Assembly: GCF_017939625.1 (NCBI RefSeq)
Contig: NZ_JAGKTC010000001.1
Location: forward strand, 900,519-964,518
Length of the DNA stretch: 64,000 bases
Direction of reading: 5' to 3'
Source: Pseudoxanthomonas helianthi
GTDB lineage: Bacteria; Pseudomonadota; Gammaproteobacteria; Xanthomonadales; Xanthomonadaceae
The position numbers and the translations under genes are program-made. Below the pieces are notes generated by a model. It was not told where the DNA came from and made no database searches. It saw only the letters and a list, made by a program, of their open reading frames with translations. Below are positions 22,808 through 31,403 of the stretch, piece after piece (position 1 is the first letter of the stretch; the number at the start of each line of letters is the position of its first letter).

Positions 22808-24082
22808 ATGTCCGCGCCCCGCAAACCCCTCGCGACCCGCGAGCGCCTGTCCGAAGTCCGTTACGAGATTCGTGGCGAGCTGGCGCGGCGAGCTCGTGAG
22901 TTGGAGGCGCAGGGCCGCAAGCTGATCAAGCTGAACATCGGCAACCCGGGTGCGTTCGGTTTCCGCGCGCCGGAACACTTGCAGCGGGCGATCGCCGACG
23001 ACATGGGCCGCACCGACCCGTACACCCACCAGCAGGGCTTGCCAGTCGCGCGCGAAGCCATCGCCGCCTATTACGCGCGCCGCGGCATCGCCGATGCGCA
23101 TCCCGACCGCGTGTTCGTCGGCAACGGCGTCAGCGAACTGATCGACCTGTCGCTGCGCGCGCTGCTCAATCCCGGCGACGAAGTGCTGCTGCCCTCGCCC
23201 GACTACCCGCTGTGGTCGGCAGCGACGATCCTCAACGACGGCCGTCCGGTCTACTACAGCTGCGACGCGGACAACGACTTCCTGCCCGATCCGGTGCAGA
23301 TCGAGGCGCGCGTTTCCAGCCGCACCCGCGCCATCGTGTTGATCAACCCGAACAACCCGACCGGCGCCAACTATCCGCGCGAGCTGATCGAACGCATCGT
23401 CGCTATCGCGGCGAAGCACAAGCTGCTGCTGCTGGTCGACGAGATCTACGACCAGGTGCTGTACGACGGGGCCAAGTTCGAACCCGTCGCGCCGCTGGCC
23501 GGCGACGTGCCGTGCCTGACCTTCAGCGGCCTGAGCAAGGTGCACCGCGCCTGCGGCTGGCGCGTGGGCTGGGCGCTGCTGAGCGGCGCGAAGGAAATCG
23601 TTTCCGAGTTCCAGCACGCGATGGACCTGCTCGGCGCGCTGCGCCTGTGCGCCAACGTGCCGGGCCAGTACGCGATCGAGGCAGCGGTCAACGGCCCCGA
23701 CACCATCACCGCACTGTGCACGCCGGGCGGCCGCCTGTACGAAACCCGCCGCGCGGTGATCGAAGCCTGCGAGGCCAGCGAGCACCTGGAACTGGTCGCA
23801 CCGGCCGGCGCGCTGTACGCATTCCCGGCGGTGGTCGGCGCCGCGGCCAAGGGCTTCGACGACCACGATTTCGCCCTAGACCTGATGGAAAACGAAGGCG
23901 TGCTGGTCGTGCCCGGCTCCAGCTTCAACGTGCCCTACCGCCACCACTTCCGCGTGACCTTGCTGCCGGAAGCGGCGGCGATGCGCGATGTGTTCGCGCG
24001 CATCGACCGTGCGCTGGCGCGTCGCGCCGAAGCGGCCGGCAAGGTGGTGCCGTTGAAGGCGAAGGCGAAGTCGGCGGCATAG
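22808..24082 (+). CDS. alaA: PLP-dependent aminotransferase, AlaA-type alanine transaminase
   Basis: Fold-type I aminotransferase predicted to interconvert pyruvate and glutamate with alanine and 2-oxoglutarate. The 424 residues include 'LNIGNPGAFGF' near the N-terminus, 'NGVSELIDLSLRALLNPGDEVL', 'LINPNNPTGANY', the Asp contacting the PLP pyridine in 'LLVDEIYDQVLYDG', and the PLP lysine in 'SGLSKVHRACGWRVGW'. The match to AlaA (YfbQ) is by these blocks and length. The C-terminal tail 'KAKAKSAA' is low-complexity. Specificity among class I aminotransferases is inferred. Confidence 0.87.
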   Translation: MSAPRKPLATRERLSEVRYEIRGELARRARELEAQGRKLIKLNIGNPGAFGFRAPEHLQRAIADDMGRTDPYTHQQGLPVAREAIAAYYARRGIADAHPDRVFVGNGVSELIDLSLRALLNPGDEVLLPSPDYPLWSAATILNDGRPVYYSCDADNDFLPDPVQIEARVSSRTRAIVLINPNNPTGANYPRELIERIVAIAAKHKLLLLVDEIYDQVLYDGAKFEPVAPLAGDVPCLTFSGLSKVHRACGWRVGWALLSGAKEIVSEFQHAMDLLGALRLCANVPGQYAIEAAVNGPDTITALCTPGGRLYETRRAVIEACEASEHLELVAPAGALYAFPAVVGAAAKGFDDHDFALDLMENEGVLVVPGSSFNVPYRHHFRVTLLPEAAAMRDVFARIDRALARRAEAAGKVVPLKAKAKSAA

Positions 24083-24091
24083 TTTTTGCCG

Positions 24092-24191
24092 TCATCCCGG
24101 CGAAAGCCGGGACCCAGCCTTTGGTTCTGCGCTGCCCCCGGAATTTCGCAAATGAACGGCAAGAGCTGGGTCCCGGCTTTCGCCGGGATGA
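24092..24191. repeat. REP-like inverted repeat, TCATCCCGGCGAAAGCCGGGA family
   Basis: Two perfectly complementary 27-base arms, 24092-24118 and 24165-24191, each with its own small inner palindrome (CCCGGCGAAAGCCGGG). It lies between the aminotransferase and SGNH hydrolase genes, and its right arm ends 13 bases before the hydrolase start. A related copy lies in the second amidohydrolase gene near 28924-29029. Confidence 0.9.
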
Positions 24192-24204
24192 CGAGCAAAG
24201 GCAC

Positions 24205-24813
24205 ATGCCCCTGACCTATCTCGCCCTCGGCGACTCCTACACCATCGGCGAAGGCATCGTGGAAAACGGCCGCTGGCCGATGCAACTCGCGCATGCGTTG
24301 CGCGAGGAAGGCATCCCGCTGGCCGATCCGCAGATCATCGCCACCACCGGCTGGACCACCGACGAACTCGACGACGCCATCAGTGCAGCCGAACCGCTGG
24401 GCGAATTCGACCTGGTCAGCCTGCTGATCGGGGTCAACAACCAATATCGCGGCCGTAGCCTGGACGAATACCGGGTGCAGTTCGCCGCCTTGCTGTGGCG
24501 CGCGGTCGGCTTCACCGGCAACCGCCCGGATCGCGTGCTGGTGCTGTCTATCCCCGATTGGGGCGTTACGCCCTTCGCCGAGGAATCCGGTCGCGATGTC
24601 GCGCAGATCGCCCGCGAACTGGACGGATTCAACACCGCCGCGCGCGAAGCCTGCGAGCTGCGCGGCATCCGCTACGTCGACATCACCGAAGCCAGCCGCG
24701 AATGCGGTGCCGAACCGGCGATGCTGGCCGACGACGGCCTGCACCCGTCCGCCGCGATGTATGCCGAATGGACGCGGCTGGCGCTGCCGGCGGCGCGGGC
24801 GATGCTTTCGTAG
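24205..24813 (+). CDS. SGNH/GDSL-family hydrolase
   Basis: 202-residue esterase-like protein. Block I is 'LALGDSYTIGEG' with the nucleophilic Ser, block III is 'LIGVNNQYRG' (N of SGNH), and block V 'DDGLHPSAAMY' supplies Asp and His. No signal peptide is visible, so it is probably cytoplasmic. The start ATG lies just past the REP-like repeat. The stop codon TAG overlaps the left arm of the next repeat (GTAGGAGC), so the repeat provides the stop. Natural substrate unknown; lysophospholipase/arylesterase activity is typical of the family. Confidence 0.85.
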   Translation: MPLTYLALGDSYTIGEGIVENGRWPMQLAHALREEGIPLADPQIIATTGWTTDELDDAISAAEPLGEFDLVSLLIGVNNQYRGRSLDEYRVQFAALLWRAVGFTGNRPDRVLVLSIPDWGVTPFAEESGRDVAQIARELDGFNTAAREACELRGIRYVDITEASRECGAEPAMLADDGLHPSAAMYAEWTRLALPAARAMLS

Positions 24814-24876
24814 GAGCGCACCTGGGCGCGACCAGGCTTTCATGGGGAAAGCGGTCGCGCCCAGGTGCGCTCCTAC
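24810..24876. repeat. Inverted repeat, GTAGGAGCGC family
   Basis: Perfect 24-base arms 24810-24833 and 24853-24876. The left arm contains the stop codon of the SGNH hydrolase gene. The element lies upstream of the glutaredoxin fusion gene. Confidence 0.9.
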
Positions 24877-24962
24877 AAATACACAGCGTTGCCCGGCCGT
24901 TACGCCCAGCGGAACCGCACAGGCGTAAAATCATTCCCCCGAATCCCCCGCGAACCCCCGCC

Positions 24963-25892
24963 ATGTCCCTCGACCCCGCCCTGCGCGCGCGCATCGAATC
25001 CCTGCTGCAAGCCAACCGCGTCGTGCTGTTCATGAAAGGCCAGCCGTCGATGCCGCAATGCGGCTTCTCGGCCAAGGCCGCCGGTGCGCTCGACTCGCTC
25101 GGCGCCGAATACGCCCACGTCAACGTGCTGGCCGACTCCGAAATCCGCGAAGGCATCAAGGCCTACGGCGACTGGCCGACCATCCCGCAGTTGTACGTGG
25201 ACGGCGAACTGGTCGGCGGCAGCGACATCATCGAGCAGATGACCAACTCCGGCGAACTGGCCACGCTGTTGGGCCTGGAAGCGCCCGACCGCACGCCGCC
25301 GTCGATCACCATCACCCCGGCCGCAGCGGAGATGCTGCGCAATGCCGTCGAAGACGCGGGGGCCGGCGCTGCACTGGCACTCGCCATCAATGCGCAGTTC
25401 CAGCCCGCGTTCCAGATCGCCCGTTTCGACGCCAACGCGATCGCCGCCGAATCCAACGGCGTGCGCGTGCAGTTCGATCCGGCCAGCGCGCGTCGCGCCG
25501 AAGGCATCACCATCGACTGGGTCGACGACATCCGCGGCAAAGGCCTGGCCATCGACAACCCGAACGCGCCCAAGCCGGTGCAGCCGCTGTCGCCGAAGGA
25601 AGCCGATGCCAAGGTGCGCGCCGGCGAAGTGCTGCTGGTCGACGTGCGTCCCGCCGAGGAACGCGCCATCGCCGCCGCCAACGTGCCGTTCAAGACCTTC
25701 GACGGCAACGGCCGCGCCGAACTGGAAGCACTGCCGAAGGACACCGCCATCGCCTTCCTGTGCCGCAGCGGCGGCCGCAGCCAGCAGGCCGCGGAAGAAT
25801 TCCGCGCACGCGGCTTCACCAACGTCTACAACGTCGTCGGCGGGATCAATGCCTGGGCGGACGAAGTGGATGCGAGCCTGAGCAAGTACTGA
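24963..25892 (+). CDS. grxD: Grx4-type monothiol glutaredoxin fused to HesB-like and rhodanese domains
   Basis: Three-domain protein of 309 residues. Residues 1-105 are a monothiol glutaredoxin with active site 'PQCGFS' (C33) and 'YGDWPTIPQLYVDGELVGGSD', the type that carries Fe-S clusters with glutathione. Residues about 115-200 look like a HesB/IscA fold ('SITITPAAAEMLRNAVEDAG', 'GITIDWVDDIRGKGLAIDNPN') but without the cluster cysteines. Residues about 215-309 are a rhodanese domain with active Cys C267 in 'FLCRSGGRSQ'. The combination suggests a role in Fe-S or sulfur transfer. Similar Grx4 proteins of about 308 residues are, as I recall, usual in Xanthomonadaceae. It is convergent with the DUF924 gene. 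Confidence 0.9.
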   Translation: MSLDPALRARIESLLQANRVVLFMKGQPSMPQCGFSAKAAGALDSLGAEYAHVNVLADSEIREGIKAYGDWPTIPQLYVDGELVGGSDIIEQMTNSGELATLLGLEAPDRTPPSITITPAAAEMLRNAVEDAGAGAALALAINAQFQPAFQIARFDANAIAAESNGVRVQFDPASARRAEGITIDWVDDIRGKGLAIDNPNAPKPVQPLSPKEADAKVRAGEVLLVDVRPAEERAIAAANVPFKTFDGNGRAELEALPKDTAIAFLCRSGGRSQQAAEEFRARGFTNVYNVVGGINAWADEVDASLSKY

Positions 25893-25902
25893 TCGCTCTT
25901 TT

Positions 25903-25923
25903 CCTTCTCCCACCGGGAGAAGG
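25903..25923. terminator. Hairpin between convergent grxD and DUF924 genes
   Basis: CCTTCTCCC / GGGAGAAGG, a 9-base perfect stem with ACC loop, ten bases after the Grx stop and ten before the DUF924 stop. It resembles one half of the CTTCTCCC repeat seen after cca. It may terminate both genes although the T-run is short. Confidence 0.5.
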
Positions 25924-25932
25924 ATTGAAAGC

Positions 25933-26472
25933 TCAGCCGCTGAACCCGCCGTCGGCCAGGTAATCGGTCTCTTCCTGCGTCGACTCCCGCCCCAACGCTG
26001 CGTTGCGATGCGGGAAACGGCCGAAGCGGGCGATGAGGTCGGCATGCAGATGCGCGTACTTCAAATAGTTCGCATCGCCCAGCGCAGTGAAAAGCTCCAG
26101 CGCACGCAGCTGGTCTTCCTGCGCCTCCGAGTGCTCGAAAGGCATGTAGAAGAAGAACCGCATCGCCGGATCGACCCGGCCGTCGAAACCCGCGGCGATA
26201 GCGCGGTTCGCGTAATGCCTCGCCAATCCGTCGGTCGCATAGGAATGCGCGCTGCCGCGGAAGCAGTTGCGCGGGAACTGGTCGAGCAAAACCATCAGCG
26301 CCAGCGCGCCGTCCGCCGATTCCATCCAGCCTTCCAGCTCACGCCGCGCCGCCGCGTGGTGCGCGTCGAGGAAACGGGCGCGGAACTCGCCGTCAAAGGC
26401 ATCGTCGCGGGTGAACCATTTTTCGTAGCCGGCGCTGCGCCAGAATTCGATGACCTCGGAAACGGTATTCAT
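25933..26472 (-). CDS. DUF924 family protein
   Basis: 179-residue protein with the family's TPR-like alpha-helical pattern: 'VIEFWRSAGYEKWFTRDDAFD', 'LMVLLDQFPRNCFRGSAHSYATD' and 'FFYMPFEHSEAQEDQLRALELF'. The phrases 'LDQFPRN' and 'MPFEHSE' are strongly conserved in DUF924. The biochemical role is unknown. It lies between the Grx fusion (convergent) and a GTAGGAGCGC repeat. Confidence 0.9.
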   Translation of the reverse strand: MNTVSEVIEFWRSAGYEKWFTRDDAFDGEFRARFLDAHHAAARRELEGWMESADGALALMVLLDQFPRNCFRGSAHSYATDGLARHYANRAIAAGFDGRVDPAMRFFFYMPFEHSEAQEDQLRALELFTALGDANYLKYAHLHADLIARFGRFPHRNAALGRESTQEETDYLADGGFSG

Positions 26473-26486
26473 GGGCTGCCTGTTTT

Positions 26487-26585
26487 CGTAGGAGCGCCCA
26501 TCTGGGCGCGACCGGGAGAAAGATGCGGTGGTGAGCGCTTCGCAGGGCCGGAAACTCCGGTCGCGCCCAGATGGGCGCTCCTACG
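26487..26585. repeat. Inverted repeat, GTAGGAGCGC family
   Basis: Perfect 29-base arms 26487-26515 and 26557-26585 with a 41-base centre. It lies between the AMP nucleosidase 3' end and the DUF924 start, both on the minus strand. Confidence 0.9.
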
Positions 26586-26600
26586 AAGGCGATTTCTGGT

Positions 26601-27377
26601 TTACTCGTCGAAGCGCAAATGCCGCACCGACTTGCCGTTGCGGCGAATCAGCTTCAGCGACTCGATGCCGATCTTGATGTGGTCCTCGACGTACTGCGCG
26701 CTGACCTTGGCGTCGCTGGCCTCGGTCTTCACCCCTTCCGGGATCATCGGCTGGTCGCTGACCAGCAGCAGCGCGCCGCAGGGGATGCGGTTGGCGAAGC
26801 CGGCGGCGAAGATCGTCGCGGTTTCCATGTCGATGGCCATGCAGCGCATCTGCCGCAGGCGTTCCTTGAACGCATCGTCGTGTTCCCACACGCGGCGGTT
26901 GGTGGTGTAGACGGTGCCGGTCCAGTAATCGTGGCCGAGGTCGCGGATGGTGGTGGAAATCACCCGCTGCATGGCGAACGCCGGCAGCGCCGGCACCTGC
27001 GCCGGCAGGTAGTCGTTGCTGGTGCCCTCGCCGCGGATCGCCGCGATCGGCAGCACCAGGTCGCCGAGCTGGTTCTTCTTCTTCAGGCCGCCGCACTTGC
27101 CCAGGAACAGCACCGCCTTCGGCCCGATCGCCGACAGCAGGTCCATCATCGTCGCCGCGTTCGGGCTGCCCATGCCGAAGTTGATCATGGTGATGCCGTC
27201 GTAGGTGGCGCTGGGCATGGGCCGGTCCAGGCCGACGATCGGCGCACCGGTCTGCTGGGCGAACACGTTGAGATAGCCGCCGAAATTGGTCAGCAGGATA
27301 TGTTCGCCAAACTGGTCCAGCGGCACGCCGGTGTAACGCGGCAGCCAGTTTTCGACGATGTCGTTCTTTTCTTTCAT
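26601..27377 (-). CDS. amn: AMP nucleosidase (short, phosphorylase-fold form)
   Basis: Predicted to hydrolyse AMP to adenine and ribose 5-phosphate. The 258-residue protein is the catalytic nucleoside-phosphorylase-fold domain only, without the N-terminal regulatory domain of E. coli Amn. Visible blocks are 'GVPLDQFGEHILLTNFGGYL', 'INFGMGSPNAATMMDLLSA', 'FLGKCGGLKKKNQLGDLVLP' and 'MRCMAIDMETATIFAAGFAN' (the Met-Glu of the ribose site). The protein is strongly conserved among Xanthomonadaceae and Bacteroidetes. It is divergent from the amidohydrolase pair. Confidence 0.9.
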   Translation of the reverse strand: MKEKNDIVENWLPRYTGVPLDQFGEHILLTNFGGYLNVFAQQTGAPIVGLDRPMPSATYDGITMINFGMGSPNAATMMDLLSAIGPKAVLFLGKCGGLKKKNQLGDLVLPIAAIRGEGTSNDYLPAQVPALPAFAMQRVISTTIRDLGHDYWTGTVYTTNRRVWEHDDAFKERLRQMRCMAIDMETATIFAAGFANRIPCGALLLVSDQPMIPEGVKTEASDAKVSAQYVEDHIKIGIESLKLIRRNGKSVRHLRFDE

Positions 27378-27483
27378 TGCCTGTCCTTTGTTATCCGGAC
27401 CATTGTGTCATGCCGTGCCGGAAGTCACTTGGCAAGGCGGGCGCGGCCGGTTTAGCGTGCCGGGGAATCCCGTGGGGAATGCC

Positions 27484-28902
27484 ATGCATCCGAAAGCCCT
27501 CGTCCCGGCCGTCGCGTTCGGCCTTGTCCTGCTGTGCGGCAATGCGCTCGCCGCGTCGCGTTTCACCCAGGATCCGTACCCAAGCACCTACCAGCCGCTG
27601 GCGTCGGGTCCGGTGTTGATCCAGCACGCCACCGTGCTGACCGGCACCGGCGAGCGCATCGACGATGCCGACGTGCTGCTGCAGGACGGCAAGGTCGCGG
27701 CGGTGGGCAAGGCCCTGGCTGCGCCGGAAGGCGCGACCCGGGTCGACGGCACCGGCAAGTGGGTGACGCCCGGCATCATCGACGTGCATTCGCACCTGGG
27801 CGTGTACCCAAGCCCCGGCGTCAGCGCGCACAGCGACGGTAACGAGATGACCTCGCCGGTCACGCCGAACGTGTGGGCCGAACATTCGGTGTGGCCGCAG
27901 GATCCGGGCTTCGATACCGCGCTGGCCGGCGGCGTGACTTCGCTGCAGGTGTTGCCGGGTTCGGCCAACCTGATCGGCGGGCGCGGGGTGACGCTGAAGA
28001 ACGTGCGTTCCACCACCTACCAGGGCATGAAATTCCCCGGGGCGCCGTGGGGCCTGAAGATGGCCTGCGGCGAAAACCCGAAGCGGGTCTACGGACAGAA
28101 AGGCGGTCCGTCCACGCGCATGGCCAACGTGGCCGGTTACCGCGCCGCGTTCATCGACGCCGCCGAATACCTGAAGAAGAACGCGCCCAAGCCCAGCGAG
28201 CCGAAGAAGAAGCACTGGTGGTCGCGCGCTTCCGGCGGCGACAAGGCCGACAGCTCCGGCGACAGCGGCGGCAAGCGGGATCTGAAGCTGGACACGCTGG
28301 CCGGCGCGATCAACGGCGAGATCCGCGTGCACATCCATTGCTACCGCGCCGACGAAATGGCGACGATGCTCGACCTGTCCAAGGAGTTCGGCTTCAAGAT
28401 CGCCGCGTTCCACCATGGCGTCGAGGCTTACAAGATCGCCGACCGACTGGCCGCCGAAGGCGTGTGCGGCGCGCTGTGGGCCGACTGGTGGGGTTTCAAG
28501 ATGGAAGCCTTCGACGGCATCCAGGAAAACATCGCCCTGGTCGACCGTCCCGCCAACAGCTGCGCCATCGTGCACTCGGATTCGGAAGAAGGCATCCAGC
28601 GCCTCAACCAGGAGGCGGCGAAGGTCATCGCCCATGCGCGACTGGCCGGCATCGAGATACCGCCCGAACGCGCGATCCGCTGGCTGACCTACAACCCGGC
28701 CAAGGCGCTGGGCGTGGAGCAACGTACCGGCACGCTGGAGACCGGCAAGATGGGCGACGTGGTGCTGTGGAACCGCAATCCCTTCGGCGTGTACGCGCAC
28801 GCCGAACAGGTGTACATCGACGGCGCGCGGGTCTACGACCGCGAGGACAAGGCGCGGCAACCCAGGTCCGACTTCCTGCTGGGTCAGGGAGGTGCGCAAT
28901 GA
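27484..28902 (+). CDS. Exported amidohydrolase with intact metal site
   Basis: 472-residue amidohydrolase-superfamily enzyme with a signal peptide (MHPKALVPAVAFGLVLLCGNALA), so periplasmic. Metal-binding residues are visible: 'VTPGIIDVHSHLG' (HxH), 'EIRVHIHCY', 'KIAAFHHGVEAY' and 'AIVHSDSEEG' (Asp). The C-terminus has the imidazolonepropionase/dipeptidase-like 'ALGVEQRTGTLETGKMGDVVLWNRNPF'. A low-complexity insert 'KKKHWWSRASGGDKADSSGD' lies mid-protein. The stop overlaps the next gene's start (ATGA), so it is coupled to a second amidohydrolase. The substrate is unknown; peptide-like or cyclic amides are likely. Confidence 0.87.
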   Translation: MHPKALVPAVAFGLVLLCGNALAASRFTQDPYPSTYQPLASGPVLIQHATVLTGTGERIDDADVLLQDGKVAAVGKALAAPEGATRVDGTGKWVTPGIIDVHSHLGVYPSPGVSAHSDGNEMTSPVTPNVWAEHSVWPQDPGFDTALAGGVTSLQVLPGSANLIGGRGVTLKNVRSTTYQGMKFPGAPWGLKMACGENPKRVYGQKGGPSTRMANVAGYRAAFIDAAEYLKKNAPKPSEPKKKHWWSRASGGDKADSSGDSGGKRDLKLDTLAGAINGEIRVHIHCYRADEMATMLDLSKEFGFKIAAFHHGVEAYKIADRLAAEGVCGALWADWWGFKMEAFDGIQENIALVDRPANSCAIVHSDSEEGIQRLNQEAAKVIAHARLAGIEIPPERAIRWLTYNPAKALGVEQRTGTLETGKMGDVVLWNRNPFGVYAHAEQVYIDGARVYDREDKARQPRSDFLLGQGGAQ

Positions 28903-30281
28903 ATACCCCACGAACCATCCTTTCGCCGTCATTCCAGCGGAAGCTGGAATCCATTTTGCTTCTGCGCTTGAAAAAGACAAAAGCAAAGGCAACGTCAAAA
29001 TGGATCCCGGCGTTCGCCGGGATGACGGCAAAGGGCATGGCTATCGGGGCGCTACTGCTGCTCGCCGGCAACGCCTTCGCCGAGGATTTCTACATCCGCA
29101 ACGCCACCGTGCACACGGCGACCGCGCAAGGCACGCTGCGCAACGCCGACGTGCACGTGCGCGACGGCCGTATCGTCGCGGTCGGCGCCAATCTGGCGGC
29201 GGCGGGCGGCGCCAACGTGTTCGATGCCGGCGGCAAGTCGCTGACCCCGGCGCTGTTCGGCGGCATCACCGAGATCGGGCTGGAGGAAGTCTCGGGCGAG
29301 GCTTCCACCGTCGACAGTTCGGTGACGTTGAAGGATGCGCAGCCGGCGCGTCCCGAATTCGACGCGACCCTCGCCTACAACCCCGACTCGGTGCTGCTGC
29401 CGGTGGCGCGCATCGAAGGCATCGGCTTCACCCTGGTCGGCGCGAACAACGGCGGCGCCTTCGTCGCCGGACAGGGCGGCGTGGTGCGATTGGACGGCAG
29501 CGCCGATCCGATCGGTCCGCGCGCGCTGTTCGTCACCCTGGGCGACGACGCGGCCGAGCTGAGCGGCAAGTCGCGCGCGGCGCAGTGGATGTTGCTCGAG
29601 CAGATGGTCGACGAGGCGCGCGGACGCATCCCCGCGACCTCGCCGCATGCGCTGCTGACCCCGGCCGGGCGCGCGACGCTGGCGAAATACCTCGCCGGCA
29701 ACGGCCGCATCGTGTTCTCGGTCAACCGCGCCGCCGACATCCGCCAACTGCTGCGCTGGGCCAACAAGCAGAAGCTGCGCATCGCCATCGCCGGCGGCAC
29801 CGAGGCCTGGAAGCTCGGCGACGAGCTGGCCCGCGCGCAGGTGCCGGTGTTCGTCGATGCGCTGGCCGACCTGCCGGCCGATTTCGACCGCATCGGCGCA
29901 ACCCTGGAGAACGCCGCGCGCCTGCACGCCGCTGGCGTCGTGGTCGGCTTCACCCAGGCCGGCGACAACTCGCACAACGCACGCAAGATCCGCCAGCTGG
30001 CCGGCAACGCAGTGGCCAACGGCCTGCCATGGGAAGACGGCCTGGCCGGGCTGACCCGGGTGCCGGCGCAGGCGTTCGGCGTGGGCGACCGCGTCGGCGC
30101 CATCGCCCCGGGCAAGCTCGCCGACCTGGTGCTGTGGAGCGGCGATCCGCTCGACGTGTCCAGCGTCGCCGAGAAGGTCTGGCTGGGCGGCAAGGCCATC
30201 CCGATGCGCTCGCGCCAGACCGAGCTGCGCGACCGGTACCTGCAGGGCAGCCCGTCGTTCCCGCGCGCCTACTCGAAGTAA
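28899..30281 (+). CDS. Second amidohydrolase-like protein, lacks the metal-binding HxH; REP-like element in its 5' end
   Basis: From the coupled ATG at 28899 the protein has 460 residues. Its first 45 residues are mostly translated repeat ('SFQRKLESI', 'WIPAFAGMT'), after which 'GMAIGALLLLAGNAFA' looks like the real signal peptide core. The start could instead be the ATG at 29022 or 29037 (AAGGG just before the latter). The body is amidohydrolase-like ('DAGGKSLTPALFGGITEIGLEEV', 'GVGDRVGAIAPGKLADLVLWSGDPLD'), but the usual HxH after 'TPG' is replaced by 'GGITEIG' and the other metal histidines are not evident. It may be a non-catalytic partner of the preceding enzyme. Confidence 0.8.
   Translation: MNTPRTILSPSFQRKLESILLLRLKKTKAKATSKWIPAFAGMTAKGMAIGALLLLAGNAFAEDFYIRNATVHTATAQGTLRNADVHVRDGRIVAVGANLAAAGGANVFDAGGKSLTPALFGGITEIGLEEVSGEASTVDSSVTLKDAQPARPEFDATLAYNPDSVLLPVARIEGIGFTLVGANNGGAFVAGQGGVVRLDGSADPIGPRALFVTLGDDAAELSGKSRAAQWMLLEQMVDEARGRIPATSPHALLTPAGRATLAKYLAGNGRIVFSVNRAADIRQLLRWANKQKLRIAIAGGTEAWKLGDELARAQVPVFVDALADLPADFDRIGATLENAARLHAAGVVVGFTQAGDNSHNARKIRQLAGNAVANGLPWEDGLAGLTRVPAQAFGVGDRVGAIAPGKLADLVLWSGDPLDVSSVAEKVWLGGKAIPMRSRQTELRDRYLQGSPSFPRAYSK
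28924..29029. repeat. REP-like inverted repeat inside a coding sequence
   Basis: Imperfect arms 28924-28958 (containing GTCATTCCAGCGGAAGCTGG) and 28996-29029 (containing GATCCCGGCGTTCGCCGGGA). It is the same family as the element at 24092-24191 and sits in frame within the first 45 codons of the second amidohydrolase gene. Confidence 0.85.
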
Positions 30282-30401
30282 CGGCACGCCCGCCGGCGTG
30301 GCGCAATGCGCCGGCATTCACAGTTTCGGCACCCCGAACGCCCACCGGGGGCGGCATTGCGCTAGTTTCGTGGCGTATTGCACGTTTTCGGGGAGTGGGC
30401 C

Positions 30402-31346
30402 ATGCGCATCGGTATCGTCGTCGACTCGACCTGCGACCTGCCGCAGGAATTCCTGCGGGCCAACGACATCGTGCTGCTGCCGATCACCGTGCGCATCGGC
30501 GACGCGGTGCTGGCCGACAATCGCGACGAGGAAGCCACGCTCGAGTTCCTGCGCGCGCACATCGCCACGCGCGGCCACGAGGCGGAAACCCAGCCGTTCA
30601 CCACCCAGCAGATCCGCGACCTGTTCCTGCAACGGCTGGTGGTGGACTACGACCACGTGTTCTGCCTGACCGTGACCCGCACGCGCAGCCCGATCTACGA
30701 CAACGCGGTGCAGGCCAGCTTCGCCATCCTCAACGAGTACCGGCCGATCCGCCAGGCCGCCGGGCACACTTCGCCGTTCGCGCTGCGGGTGATCGACACG
30801 CAGACGCTGTTCGCCGCACAGGGCATCACCGCGGTGGAAGCGGTGCGCCTGCGCAAGCAGGAAGCGAGCGTGGCGCAGATGCGCACGCGGCTGGAGGAAC
30901 TGGCCGCGAACAGCTACGGCTACATGGTGCCGCGCGACCTGTACTACCTGCGCGCGCGGGCGCGGGCCAAGGGCGACCGCAGCGTGGGCCTGATCGGCGC
31001 GGCGCTGGGTTCGGCGCTGGACATCAAGCCGGTGCTGCGCGGCTGGCGCGGCGCCACCGAACCGGTGGCCAAGCTCAAGGGTTTCGAATCCACGGTGGAG
31101 AAGTTGTTCGACTTCACCATCGGGCGCATCCGCGCCGGGCTGATGACGCCGACCGTATGCCTGAGTTACGGCGGCGAACTGGACGAACTGCGTTTCCTGC
31201 CCGGCTACAACCGCCTGCACAACGAATGCAAGGAACACGGCATCGAGATATACGAATGCGTGATGGGCCTGACCGGCATGGTCAATGTCGGCAAGGGTGC
31301 GGTGGTGGTCGGCTTCGCCGCGGCGCCGCACGAATTCAAGGTGTGA
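30402..31346 (+). CDS. DegV-family fatty-acid-binding protein
   Basis: 314 residues from the ATG at 30402 (GGGGAG upstream). It begins 'RIGIVVDSTCDLPQEFL', the DegV signature, and continues with 'IVLLPITVRIGD', 'VFCLTVTRTRSPIYDNAVQASF', 'RVIDTQTLFAAQGI' and a C-terminal 'EIYECVMGLTGMVNVGKGAVVVGF'. DegV proteins bind long-chain fatty acids; some act as FakB subunits for fatty acid kinase in Firmicutes. No kinase gene is adjacent, so its partner here is unknown. Confidence 0.88.
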   Translation: MRIGIVVDSTCDLPQEFLRANDIVLLPITVRIGDAVLADNRDEEATLEFLRAHIATRGHEAETQPFTTQQIRDLFLQRLVVDYDHVFCLTVTRTRSPIYDNAVQASFAILNEYRPIRQAAGHTSPFALRVIDTQTLFAAQGITAVEAVRLRKQEASVAQMRTRLEELAANSYGYMVPRDLYYLRARARAKGDRSVGLIGAALGSALDIKPVLRGWRGATEPVAKLKGFESTVEKLFDFTIGRIRAGLMTPTVCLSYGGELDELRFLPGYNRLHNECKEHGIEIYECVMGLTGMVNVGKGAVVVGFAAAPHEFKV

Positions 31347-31403
31347 CCACGCGCGGCTAACGCGATTCGGCTACGCTGGCGGTGTTTTCATGGAGCCGCG
31401 ACG

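Noticed and set aside
28899-30281. Calling the second amidohydrolase a pseudogene
   Set aside because: The frame is open throughout, the C-terminal blocks are kept, and the repeat keeps frame; a changed or non-catalytic protein is more likely.
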